A DNA stretch of 64,000 nt from Shinisaurus crocodilurus (taxonomy: Eukaryota; Chordata; Lepidosauria; Squamata; Shinisauridae): positions 261,399,921-261,463,920 of the forward strand of contig CM037879.1 of NCBI GenBank assembly GCA_021292165.1. The letters run 5' to 3'. Positions 32,987 to 42,172 of the stretch are shown in pieces; the first letter of the stretch is position 1, and each line of letters starts with the position of its first letter. The position numbers and the translations under genes were made by a program. Below the pieces are notes generated by a model. It was given only the letters and a program-made list of their open reading frames with translations, was not told the DNA's origin and made no database searches.

Positions 32987-33190
32987 GAGGCTGGTGGCTC
33001 CAGTCTCAGTGGGGCTGTGTATCTGCTTCGGATTTTTCTCTGAACTTTGGAAGAGTTATCCATGGTGCTGAACCACAGCCCCACCCAAAATAGGGTAAGC
33101 ACCATGGATAGCTCCTTAAAAGTTCAGAGTAACATCCAGGGCAGATACACAGTCGCTCTGACATTGGAGCCACCAACATACCCTGCCCCG
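32987..33190. mobile_element. Foldback element, about 200 bp
   Basis: Left arm GGCTGGTGGCTCCAGTCTCA, GGGCTGTGTATCTGC and TTATCCATGGTGCT; right arm carries their reverse complements (AGCACCATGGATAGCT, GCAGATACACAGTCG, TTGGAGCCACCAACAT). Confidence 0.8.
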
Positions 33191-34227
33191 GTCCTCTCCC
33201 TTTCCCCCACCCTGAAGCTAGAGATATCACAGCTGCCCAACCCAGTCCTCAGGAGAGAGAACCCACCACTAGTAAGGGACTGGGGATGAGGCATAATCGT
33301 TCATATGCATGGATACCTAAGAGCGCTCTCTACAATCTTTTTAAAAACAGAAGGAATTGTCTGGGCATGGGGTGGCCATGTGTCCTACATTACAGAGGAC
33401 AGTCCTCTATTTGGCAGGCCATCATAGGACAGTCCTCTGTTTAAAGGCATCCTCTATTTGAAGGTCTATCTAGTCCAAGCCCAGTTAAAAATAAGGGAGA
33501 ATCAGGAGGTGCCTTGAAGTTGCCCATCAACAGTTAGCACCTGGGCAGCAAGCTAAGCAGGCACACAGGTCACCTGGTCAACAGTTTCCCCACTATGGTG
33601 AGATATATTATATTTCTGTTTCTATTATAGTACTTATTTCTAAATTTTCACTGATACATATAAATTAACATGTGCAAATTTTATGTAAATTTGTGCCCTC
33701 TTTTGTCCTCTCTCTCTCTCTCTCTTTTTTGGTGATGCATTGTCTCTTTTTTTGGCATTGTGTAAGTGGCCACCCTAATTGGGCAGCTGCGCAAGGCTAT
33801 CTCCCTATGACCTGTCCATGAGAGATGATCTGACTTGTGGAAAGAATCGTCCCCTAAAATTTACATAACCTGGAGCAGAGAAGGAGCAGGAACATGGGGA
33901 AGTTAGGGGGGCAAGGAGCTTTGGCAGCCATTGCTATTGCTTCACTAGTTCCTGTGGACGGCTCTTGCTCTTGCCTTGGCCTTGCCCAGATCTGCAGAGA
34001 TTATACCCAACCCAAACACCTGATGACCTGAGAGGATACCGCCGCAGCTTGTTCTGTGGGGTGCAACAAGAGTCAAAGAGAGGAGATTCTCCACAATGGG
34101 AATTTCATAGGACATTCTATGTGTTCCTTTCCTGCCTCTCTGAGTATTCCGACTCTGAATGCATTTTTAAATCAATTTACAAGACCCATCAAAGGATTTA
34201 TCTGGTGTCTAGATTGCATGCAAAGGG

Positions 34228-34518
34228 CAGCATTCAATGCTGCACCCACGTACTGACGGGACCCACCACTAATGCAATGGGAAGCTAGCGGATTCTGTAG
34301 CAATCGGAAATGAGCCAAAACACTTGTTCCCAGAACAGGACAGGTCAGCGGAGCTTGAAGAGGGAGCTCCGTTGACCTGTCCCATACAGGAAATGAATGT
34401 TTCTGCTCATTCCTGAGGTTGCTGTCGGAAGTGCTAGTTCTTGTTGTGCTTGCAGTGGATCCTGCTGGCACAACAGAAACAGCGGGAGCACAGTGGCAGT
34501 ACTGGATACTGCCCAAAG
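34228..34518. mobile_element. Family I MITE
   Basis: GGGCAGCATTCAATGCTG at the left and AGTACTGGATACTGCCC at the right are inverted ends like those of 37346-37677. Contains a hairpin at 34338-34382 (ACAGGTCAGCGGAGCT arms). Confidence 0.65.
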
Positions 34519-34623
34519 AGTTTAACATGGGAACAACTAAAATACATGTATTTATGCAGCTACAAAAAAAAAAAAAAGAATCAATAAATTGTAAGACAAC
34601 AAAATAAACTGGTAACAAAATAC

Positions 34624-34682
34624 CTGGCAAAGATGGTTTAATGATGTCTGTCTGCGAAGAATTTGAGAAAACCTTCTGGATA
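34624..34682 (-). CDS. RFX4: RFX4 exon 7: small exon, SRRFSQILRRQTSLNHLCQ
   Basis: Exon of 59 bases giving the last two bases of Leu248 and window residues 249-267. The string SRRFSQILRRQTSLNHLCQ matches RFX4 exactly as I know it. Acceptor TTGGCAG, donor GTATTT. Found by searching for the residues missing between exons 6 and 8. Confidence 0.95.
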
Positions 34683-35216
34683 CTGCCAATGAAGGAGACA
34701 TTTTATGTAGTAAGCCAGATGGATTATTTTGGTATCAAACAAATAAAATATATAATATTTTCTGTGTTGGTAATGTGTGCACCATCCCAATTTTTTTTAA
34801 AGATACTTTTTGTCAGGACAGCAACATTTTTGCAGCTGGATGAACATGTGAATGGTTTATATCCATTTATTGTATGAGCCTGTACATATTGTAGTGATTT
34901 TATGTGCTTTAGTGTTGAGGAAGGAGGTGGTTTCTGACCTTTTATTACGTAACTTCTTTGGAAACCATACTAGCGCAACTATTTTTCTACGGATCAAGGG
35001 CAATGTCCCATTGAAATCAATGACACTGGGAAGGGCAATCCACCAGATCCAAAGCCCCCTCACTCTCCTGCTATTGCACATGATTGGGTGCACAAACTCT
35101 GTCATTTGAAGTGGTGAATTGTCCGCCATGTAACTCACCACCACCACTTAGGATTGCTCTGTAAGTTAGTTGTGAGTTGTGACCAACCTGTACTGTTGAT
35201 TCTAAGTGTGACTAAC

Positions 35217-35308
35217 AGTGCAATCCTATGCAGGTATACTCAGAAATAAGTCCCATTGAGTTCAATGAGACTTATCCCAAGTAAATGTGTATAGGATTGC
35301 AGCCTATA
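35217..35308. mobile_element. Family E foldback MITE
   Basis: GTGCAATCCTATGCAGGTAT, ACTCAGAAATAAGTCCCATT, GACTTATCCCAAGTAAATGT and GTATAGGATTGCAGCC; the clearest family E copy. Confidence 0.85.
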
Positions 35309-35402
35309 TATGCAAGCACACAGTTAATTAGTGAGACTATGTATACAGTAAAATCCACTCCAACAACTAGCATGTATTTACTTAGCTAGGCATATTACAA
35401 AC

Positions 35403-35758
35403 AATCCCACATGGTGAGATGAGCACCTTTCAGAAGAAAATACCCAGTTCCTTAAGAAGTTTACAGCAGAAGAATTCAAAGCTCAAAAACAGCTAGTAAA
35501 CTCTGGCCATTGAAAGATGAGCCATGGCCTTTAAACCTCTGGGAACCAGGTTCCAAAAGAGTTGGTCTTGTTGCAGTAAAGGCGGGAATGATGCCATTAT
35601 GGACCAAAAAGGGTGAAAGAATGGTTGTTACTTTACTTCATGTTCAAGACTGCCATGTAGTAAAGCACATACCAAAGGAAGAGCTTGATGGAAAATATCA
35701 TGGTCTAGTCGTTGGAGGAAGAAATGTGTCTCAGTTTCATAAAGGGGTGGCTGTTTTA
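35403..35758 (+). pseudogene. MRPL3: MRPL3 processed pseudogene, 3' part missing
   Basis: The plus strand encodes an uninterrupted, intron-free stretch that matches mitochondrial ribosomal protein L3: WxDEHLSEEN, then [13 protein letters not shown], then [36 protein letters not shown] and [12 protein letters not shown]. It is dead: TGA at 35415-35417 replaces a Trp codon, and a one- or two-base shift near 35484-35490 breaks the frame. Loss of introns points to retroposition of an mRNA. The match stops where a minus-strand SINE begins at about 35762 and is not resumed after it. Confidence 0.85.
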
Positions 35759-35761
35759 GTA

Positions 35762-35940
35762 ATTAAATTTATTTATTTATTTATTTATTACATTTATATC
35801 CCACCTTTTTTCCTGCAAGGAACTCAAGGCAGCTTACATAATCCTCCTCCTCCTCCTCCTCCTCCTCTCCATTTTATCCTCACAACAACCCTGTGAGGTA
35901 GGTTAGACTGAGAGGCAGTGACTGGCCCAAAGTCTACGGC
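35762..35940 (-). mobile_element. tRNA-headed SINE, head missing
   Basis: TTTATTTATTTATT tail, AAGGCAGCTTACATAATCCT and GTTAGACTGAGAGGCAGTGA, stopping at GGCCCAAAGTC. (TCC)n at 35846-35868. It marks the end of the MRPL3 pseudogene. Confidence 0.88.
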
Positions 35941-35944
35941 GGGG

Positions 35945-36140
35945 TGGTAAATTGTTTTTAGCGGTCGTGTTTTAACTTGTCAGTGATATTTTTTAAAATT
36001 GGTTTTAAATTTTTATAATTATTGTTATATTTTTTACTGTATTTTATTGTATTTTTTAATTGACTGTTGTACACCGCCCAGAGAGCTTCGGCTATTGGGC
36101 AGTATAGAAGATGGATGAATGAATAAATAAATAAATAGTA
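35945..36140 (+). repeat. Retroposon 3' tail (CCGCCCAGAGAGCTTCGGC)
   Basis: GTACACCGCCCAGAGAGCTT and CGGCTATTGGGCAGTATAGA, then AATAAATAAATAAAT. The same tail, more worn, is at 50780-50955. Confidence 0.65.
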
Positions 36141-36149
36141 TTAGCATAG

Positions 36150-37130
36150 CATGTCAGTTTATATCCATATTTTCAGATTGCCTGCAATATAAGTCCTAAT
36201 AACGTAGTTATATTCTTAGTTTCCCATATTCTTTTAAGCAACAATATCAGTAAACATTTACTGATGCTTATGACCTTGTTGATATATTCAAAGTTCTGCA
36301 GATGAAATCAGACAGTTCAGAGTATTTCATATTATACTGAATTGCACTGACCTGTAGCTGAATAAGTCAACAGCCACTAAATAAAATTCATTCGCCTAAT
36401 ATCACAATAGATTTTTGCTACAGCAAATTCTCAGTACTGAATGACTCAATGAAAGGGAAAATATTCCACATTATTCTCTCTGGGTGCAATTCTACTTTAC
36501 TAAAGTCACTAGCAAAGCTCATTTATTTTGAGAGAAGGACTGCACTCAGTAACATTTGAATAAATAATGAAGTTACAGAAAATAATATTTGGTTTATGTT
36601 CTGAGTCTCCTCCACAAAAAGTGCTTTTAATTTTTCATGCTAATCAATTCTTAATCCTTCTCCTAAATGAGTTTTCCCTCCCCTTTTCATTTCCCTCTCA
36701 TTCTCTCCCTTTAAAAAAAAACAACTTTGTGATGTGGAATTTAGCACTTATGAAAGGAGAAGGATTGAGAGCCATGAAATAAAGCAGGCTTTATCAATAG
36801 GTGATGTGCACTGCAGGCGTCTACAAATCATGCCTGAAAGAAAGTAGTGCCCTTTCCCGCAGAGATAGGGTAATTTGATCGCCTCCATTTTTAACTCTGG
36901 CACCTTTTCTGAGCAAAAGGCCTCAAGCTGTATTCAAATAGTCCAACGTCTGGAGAGTTGTTTAATGGTTTGGATTTGTTAAAATGATGTCCAGGTCATC
37001 GATGAAGAGAGTGTTCAGCTTGTTACACAAAGCCAGAAGAATGGTCAATTAATTATGACTCATCTGACTTCAGTGCTATGCCAAGTAATATATGGGCACT
37101 CAGACTGATGGATACGGCATAAGGACTGAC
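36150..37130. promoter_or_regulatory. Low-repeat block, candidate regulatory DNA
   Basis: Almost 1 kb without recognised repeats. 36800-37130 is the more promising half (GGTCAATTAATTATGACTCA, TTTGATCGCCTCCATTTTTA). Proposed only from its composition and location in a developmental gene. Confidence 0.3.
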
Positions 37131-37345
37131 AGAATTATGTAGGCAGGTTCCTCGGGTCTACTTTATTTTTTACTAGCACCCCAAGATCCACCATCCAGAG
37201 CCAGGCGCAAAAGGCACACTCTGAGCCCAGGAATTTGTTTTTGGTACCAGAACTGAACTGCGCTCACACTCCTTTCACACAAACGTCCTCTCCTGGTTAT
37301 CCCGAGCTTTTTTTTAGTTCAGCAGCCTAATTTAGTGAGCAAAGG

Positions 37346-37677
37346 GCAGTATCCAATGGTGTCATTCCACAATCTCAAATAGTGGTAAGTAGAGCGCTGC
37401 TGAATCTTTCCGTTGTGCAAGTGGTTGCCCATTACGCTTGTGCAACTGGTTGCGCAAGCAGTTGTGCAACCGTTTGCACAACAGGTTGCACAAGTGGAAT
37501 GTGCAGCGGATTGCACAACGGGTTGCACAGGCATAACCAACAAGAGCTTGTGCAACAGCACTTGTACAAAGGTAACTTTAGTTAAATTCTTCTCTTGTGC
37601 ATAGTTCAGAAGCTAGTTTCCACTAGCGTGGTGATGTCTTTTGCAATAATGGAATGGCTCAGTTGGATACTTCCCAA
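37346..37677. mobile_element. Family I MITE enclosing a 12-bp minisatellite
   Basis: GGGCAGTATCCAATGGTGTC / GGCTCAGTTGGATACTTCCC are inverted ends, followed inside by CATTCCA words on both sides. The centre is the tandem array at 37413-37569. Confidence 0.75.
37413..37569. repeat. Degenerate 12-bp minisatellite of TTGTGCAA/TTGCACAA
   Basis: Octamers start at 37413, 37438, 37450 (TTGCGCAA), 37462, 37474, 37486, 37511, 37523, 37548 and 37562, at a 12-13 bp step with decayed units between. All are near-palindromes. Confidence 0.88.
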
Positions 37678-37792
37678 AAAGTCATCCTGTTGTTGCTACT
37701 ATTAAACTAATGGGAGTCAGAAACACTTGCTGATCTACTGCAAGTCCCCCTTCTTCCCTCCCCATTCTTTTTTCCTCCTGTAGTGTCTTTAG

Positions 37793-37925
37793 ATTGTAAG
37801 CCTGCAGGCAGGGACTGTCTTGTTAACTGATTATATGTAAGCTGCTCTGGGAGCCTTTTTGGCTGAGGAGCGGCGGCATAAAAATGTTTCGAATGAATAA
37901 ATAATTAAATAAATAAATAAATCAC
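37793..37925 (+). repeat. Retroposon 3' tail (GATTGTAAGCCTG...GGGACTGTCTT)
   Basis: GATTGTAAGCCTGCAGGCAG, GGAGCCTTTTTGGCTGAGGA and an AATAAATAAATAAAT end. Related tails at 53860, 57135, 59938 and, reversed, 61770. Confidence 0.65.
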
Positions 37926-38087
37926 TCAGAGATCTACAAGTATATCGGATCTACCTCCTGCCCACCCTTGCTGTAGGTTAGTGACAGAGAGAAAGCAACA
38001 GTAATATATTTGAATGAATATTTTCTGAGTGTGTAGATAACAACATATTCTTTTCCTGCCCAAAGTAAAAGATTATAGAATACATAC

Positions 38088-38188
38088 ACTCAAACTTGAT
38101 ATTTCGTAGGTTTTCTGGCAAGTCATGGAGAGCTACTTTTAGCCACTCATCCAGCTGTTTGGCAAACTTGCGGATCACCTGCGTCAAG
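38088..38188 (-). CDS. RFX4: RFX4 exon 6: central conserved region
   Basis: Exon of 101 bases: last base of Ser214, window residues 215-247 ([20 protein letters not shown] then [13 protein letters not shown]), and the first base of Leu248. Two GT sites overlap at the 3' border (GTGTAT and GTATGT). GTATGT is chosen because only it restores Leu with exon 7 (T + TA) and gives the family string ELSRRFS. Acceptor TTCCAG. Confidence 0.95.
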
Positions 38189-38319
38189 CTGGAAAGAAAA
38201 GCACCACTTCAGAAGTCTAGCCTGAGGCTCTTTCTTTGCATTCTTGCCTGCAGGCAGGAAAATCAATGACTCACATCACCCACCCTTAGCAGTGTACTTG
38301 AATTTTTGATTTTGAGACT

Positions 38320-38428
38320 GCAGCCTCATGGCTACTTACCTGGGAGTAAGCCCCAGTGAACTCAATGACTGGGTTTGCACGACATGACAACCCATAGTGG
38401 GCAGCTAGCCACAATGGGTTGTCGTGTT
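38320..38428. mobile_element. Family E half joined to a 62-bp family B hairpin
   Basis: TACTTACCTGGGAGTAAGCC (family E arm) runs directly into GGGTTTGCACGACATGACAA and AATGGGTTGTCGTGTTTTCC, a very short family B copy (38367-38428). Confidence 0.7.
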
Positions 38429-38681
38429 TTCCGAACCCGGACCAGTTTCAGCACTGTCAGTCCAACACTTAAAGTGAGAGGATTACCTTACTATGTATTA
38501 CCTCTCCACCGGTCCTTGGCAAGTGTGCGCAAATTTGCCTACATGCAGTCTCTCCTTGTCAATTTCCTTGTATGTTACCTACTGCACTTTGCTGTCTTTG
38601 ACAGCTGAAACTTATGGGGACGTTGACAAGGCAAGACTACACATATGAGACAGCCGTTAAGTGCATTTGTGAAAGACTGAC

Positions 38682-38739
<58 letters not shown>
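38682..38739. repeat. (AAT)n microsatellite
   Basis: About nineteen perfect AAT triplets, the longest trinucleotide run here. Confidence 0.98.
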
Positions 38740-38741
<2 letters not shown>

Positions 38742-39360
38742 ACAATTATGAAGACATTTGCACAATTTTCTGGGGCCGAAAAAATAATGATAAAAAGAAA
38801 ATATGACCCCATTTGTGTACTCTTGAGGCACTGATTTTTTTTTAAAGGTGGCAAACTAAAAGGGGTCACTATCGGAGCAGGGAGGGGGCTGGGATGAGGA
38901 GACAAAATGGGTTCTGCCACAAAGGACACTAAGATATGGGCTAAAGGACTAAGGGGGGAGGATGGGGAGAACAAGCCACAGTAAGTCTGCTCGTCTGTCA
39001 GATGTATCATGGGTTATTCTGCGAACAACCCACACTGTATAGCTTATTCACAGGGTGGCTTACCGTGATATATGTGAATGCAGCCAATGAGACTTATTTC
39101 CAAATATACATGCACAGGATTGTGTTGTGAATGTATTAAAAAACAGAAGCCAAAGATATGGAATCTTGACTGTACACCAAAGCACACAAAATATGTATCT
39201 GTATGCTTAAGTGCTGAATTGAACAACCATTTGCATATCTTTAAAAATATGCCAGTAAAGAAAGGTAGGAAGTCAGACACAGTTTACAAAGTGAAGATCC
39301 TACAAAGCAGTAATTCTAGGTTTAAAAGTCTATTTTCCACAACAGTCATATACGAACAGT

Positions 39361-39500
39361 CTTTCCCAACCTGGTGCCCTCTAGATCTTTTGGACTTCAA
39401 CTCTCACCAGCCCCAGCCAGCATAGCCAATGGTCAGGAATGCTGGGAGAAGTCGTCCAAAAGATCTAGACTAGGAAACCAGGTTGGGGAAGATTGATACA
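39361..39500. mobile_element. Family A foldback MITE
   Basis: CTTTCCCAACCTGGTGCCCT and AACCAGGTTGGGGAAGATTG with ATCTTTTGGACTTCAACTCT arms. Confidence 0.85.
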
Positions 39501-40153
39501 GGTATAGATACTGCCATTACCACCAATTCCACTATTAATGGAAATAGTCTGCCGGGCACAAAGGGTATTTTTATATTACAAACTCACATTGATCTTATTT
39601 AGTGGATCAATGGATTTCCCTCCCTCCCTCCCTCCCTAACCCCAATTCCAGGGAATTGTACTTTGGCCAAGCTGCTGAGAATTCTCCCTTGGAGATATCT
39701 AGCCCCACTCACAGAACTACAGTCACCATGTGAATGGAAAATGCAAACATAAAACCCTGCATAGGGAAAAGCTGCTTTGAGGAGGCAATTTGGAGCAGGA
39801 AAAATGGCCGGGCGAGCAAAGAACGAAGCAAACTTTTCCACACTTGCCATATCCCTGTTCCTGATCACCTGCACCAGAAGTGGTTTTTCTTTGTCCAAAA
39901 TGGGCTATTGGACTATCATCTCAATACATGCATTTCCATACAGCATGTAGTTTGGGCCCCACCGTCGCTGGTAAGAGAGCTCAGTCACAACCCAAATTAG
40001 ATGGGCAGTGCAGGGGTGGAAGAGGATTATAGGGCCCAAGGTTCAGGAGTGGCAAGCTAGAGCCGCCTTCCCAACATGGCACCCTCCAGATGTGTTGGAT
40101 TACAACTCCTATAATCCCCAGGCAGTATGGCTAGTGGGGATGATATGAGCTTT

Positions 40154-40195
40154 CAGTTCAGTTCAGTTAGTTTATTACGGTCATAGACCAGCAGG
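40154..40195. mobile_element. 42-bp insertion with 12-bp target duplication
   Basis: GATATGAGCTTT is found on both sides (40142-40153, 40196-40207). The insert carries CAGTTCAGTTCAGTTAG and GGTCATAGACCAGC, like the 3' end of a retroposon read in reverse. Confidence 0.75.
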
Positions 40196-40216
40196 GATAT
40201 GAGCTTTAGTCTAAGG

Positions 40217-40351
40217 CAGTGTTCTCCAACCTTGGGTCCCCAGATGTTTTTGGCCTACAACTCCCAGCATGCCCCAGCCAGCATAGCTGGCTGGGGCATG
40301 CTGGGAGTTGTAGGCCAAAAACATCTGGGGACCCAAGGTTGGAGAACACTG
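40217..40351. mobile_element. Perfect hairpin MITE, 66-bp arms
   Basis: The arms 40217-40282 and 40286-40351 are exact reverse complements with a 3-base loop. Outer ends CAGTGTTCTCCAACCTTGGG / CACTG. Target duplication GTCTAAGG / GTCTAAGA (7 of 8), as in hAT elements. Confidence 0.95.
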
Positions 40352-40837
40352 GTCTAAGACATCTGGAGGGCACCAGGTTGGGGAAGGCTAGAATACAGTG
40401 CATGTTAGTTTAGCAGGAGACAGTGTGGAAGAGGTGAAGCTATGTGGGTAGAGATTTCAAGGAAGGAAAAAGGGAAAGTAAGTAGCTTGATAGACAGAGA
40501 AATGTAAGTTGTTCCAGCTCTAGGATATAGCATGTCAGAACAATCAAAAGCAGGAATGAGAGGGCATTACACACATGAAGGTACTGAGTAATTAAAATCT
40601 ATAGCATTGTGCATGTAAAACTTGCATAGAATTCAAAGCTTGTGCCTTCCTGGTTATGCTGTCCTTTGTTCCTGAATGTACAAGCTCCACCTTTTCTTTA
40701 CTTTCCCTTTGAGCCTGGAGTGACCCCTCAGATCCATTTGGATGGTGACATGTTGTAACAATCATGTTAATGTCATTCATAAATGTCAATTTCCCTTCCA
40801 TGGGAAATCCTCTTTGTTTAAACCTATACATGCATGC

Positions 40838-40890
40838 GAACACACACACAGACACACACGCATGCGCACGCACACACGCACGCACACAGT
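40838..40890. repeat. CA-rich dinucleotide tract
   Basis: ACACACACAGACACACACGC and similar, ending 26 bp from RFX4 exon 5's donor on the intron side. Confidence 0.9.
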
Positions 40891-40915
40891 GACAGGACTA
40901 ATAAAACGTACTCAC

Positions 40916-41079
40916 CTATCAGGTAATGCCTGCAACACCGTCGGCATCAAGACTCCAGAAATAGCTTTATACAATATTGAATCACAAACTCCAACTATAT
41001 TTACTACCGTAGAAGAACCCAGGACAGGAAGCATGTGAGGTGGCATCCCTTGCCAAAAGTGTAGAAGAAAACTTTGAAC
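40916..41079 (-). CDS. RFX4: RFX4 exon 5: central conserved region
   Basis: Exon of 164 bases, window residues 160-213 plus two bases of Ser214. Reads [18 protein letters not shown], then [19 protein letters not shown] and [11 protein letters not shown]. Acceptor TTCTAG, donor GTGAGT. The exon is immediately followed on the plus strand's left side by a CA/CG-rich dinucleotide tract in the intron (40838-40890). Confidence 0.96.
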
Positions 41080-41135
41080 CTAGAAGTGCACCAAGACATT
41101 AGGAATGAATGGAAGTTGTAATAGTTTTATTGCAT

Positions 41136-41685
41136 AAATCAGGACCGGGGTCCCAATCCCCAACCTTCCCCCCCAGGTTTCCTTAGATGGGTACACCCCA
41201 TTCCCCTGGCCCTACTGCTCCCCCGACCACTGATCGATCGATTATTTATTTATTATATTTATATCCCACCTTTTTTCCTGCAAGGAACCCAAGGTGGCTT
41301 ACATAATCATCATCCTCTCCATTTTATCCTCACAACAACCCTGTGAGGTAGGTTAAGCTGAGAGTCAGTGACTGGCCCAAAGTCACTCAGTTAGCTTCAT
41401 GGCCGAGTGAGGACTAGAACTCGGATCTCCCGAGTTCCAGTCCAGCATTCTAACCACTATGCCACACTGGCTCTCTCTCATTCGGTGGCTTGCTGGCTTT
41501 TGCAAGTTTTTCCCCCATTCCACAATCTTGAAATGCCTCTCCAAAGGCTTAGTTACTGGCAGTAAGAGCTTTAAGCAAAAATATGCTGGTATTTTTGGTA
41601 TTCTGGCCCTGCCGCTGGCCACACCCATTAGTGGAATGTGGCCTCCAAAATTGAAATCAGCCCTCACAGGCTGAACTCAACACCC
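41136..41685 (+). mobile_element. Family F hAT element split by a SINE
   Basis: CAGGACCGGGGTCCCAATCC to CCCCGACCACTGATCGATCG, then after the SINE GAAATGCCTCTCCAAAGGCT to CTGAACTCAACACCCC. Confidence 0.8.
41228..41478 (-). mobile_element. tRNA-headed SINE inside family F
   Basis: CCCAAGGTGGCTTACATAAT ... GTTCCAGTCCAGCATTCTAA CCACTATGCCACACTGGCTC. Confidence 0.92.
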
Positions 41686-41834
41686 CATGGCCTAAATAAC
41701 AGAGCAGGACTGGGCAAGCCTCCACCCAAAAAGGCTGTCGCTGGCAGTCAATCTAGTTTCAAAAGCTCTTTGGAAGTGATCATTTCAGACCTCCGGCAAG
41801 AACATTGATCCCTGCCCCAGGGCCCGTGGCTTAT

Positions 41835-42172
41835 GCTGGCTCAGCTTTCAGCTTGGAAAGCCAAGCAGGGTCAGGCCTGGTTATTACTTGGATGGGAGAC
41901 CCCTCCCCTGCATTGAGCAGGGGGTTGGACTCATGGGGCTGATATACGAGAGCATTGACGAACTTGGGGATGCTTCTTGCTTTCTCCCTTGGGGTGATTT
42001 TATGCAGATGTTGTTTGTCTCTTTTGGTCTCTGTGGAGACTGGCTGTCCCCCCCCCCCCCCCGTGTCTCTTTCTCCCCTCCTTGGTGAGTGTGTGTGTGT
42101 CAGAAAGGGGTTTTAGGTTGGCTTTCTCTACATCGATAGCCTTGGCTCCTTCCAACTCTATTAAATCTATGA
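41835..42172 (+). mobile_element. 5S rRNA-headed SINE with CR1-like tail
   Basis: GGAAAGCCAAGCAGGGTCAG, GCCTGGTTATTACTTGGATG and GGAGACC match the 5S internal promoter half; then CCTGCATTGAGCAGGGGGTT. A 198-bp piece (about 41932-42129, with a C16 run and (GT)n) is inserted; the tail resumes as GATAGCCTTGGCTCCTTCCA ACTCTATTAAATCTATGAG. Confidence 0.78.

Larger units (their letters stand above)
32086..34623. other. RFX4 intron 7
   Basis: 2.5 kb: unassigned 32086-32689; composite repeat 32690-32985; foldback 32987-33190; unassigned 33191-34227 with (CT)n at 33710-33725; family I MITE 34228-34518; A-run 34564-34577. Confidence 0.65.
34683..38087. other. RFX4 intron 6
   Basis: 3.4 kb: unassigned 34683-35216; family E 35217-35308; MRPL3 pseudogene; SINE 35762-35940; retroposon tail 35945-36140; low-repeat block 36150-37130; family I MITE with minisatellite 37346-37677; retroposon tail 37793-37925. 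Confidence 0.7.
40062..40394. mobile_element. Family A MITE with two later insertions
   Basis: Left arm GCCTTCCCAACATGGCACCC to GTGTTGGATTACAACTCC (40062-40140); right end ACATCTGGAGGGCACCAGGT TGGGGAAGGC (40360-40389). Between them are a 42-bp insertion (40154-40195) and the hairpin MITE 40217-40351. Confidence 0.85.
38189..40915. other. RFX4 intron 5
   Basis: 2.7 kb: family E/B pieces 38320-38428; (AAT)n 38682-38739; worn family B piece about 38990-39080; MITE 39361-39500; (CCCT)n 39616-39636; nested MITEs 40062-40394; CA-rich tract 40838-40890; rest unassigned (38429-38681, 38740-38989, 39501-40061, 40395-40837). Confidence 0.65.

Noticed and set aside
7427..37569. CRISPR-like repeats
   Set aside because: The tandem units have no unique spacers and sit in MITEs of an animal genome.
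6641..41478. Possible tRNA genes (A and B boxes)
   Set aside because: Each is the head of a SINE with the same body and tail; none folds as an isolated tRNA.
41835..41931. Possible 5S rRNA gene
   Set aside because: Only the internal half is present, with changes, and it is joined to a CR1 tail; the same chimera exists at 11391.
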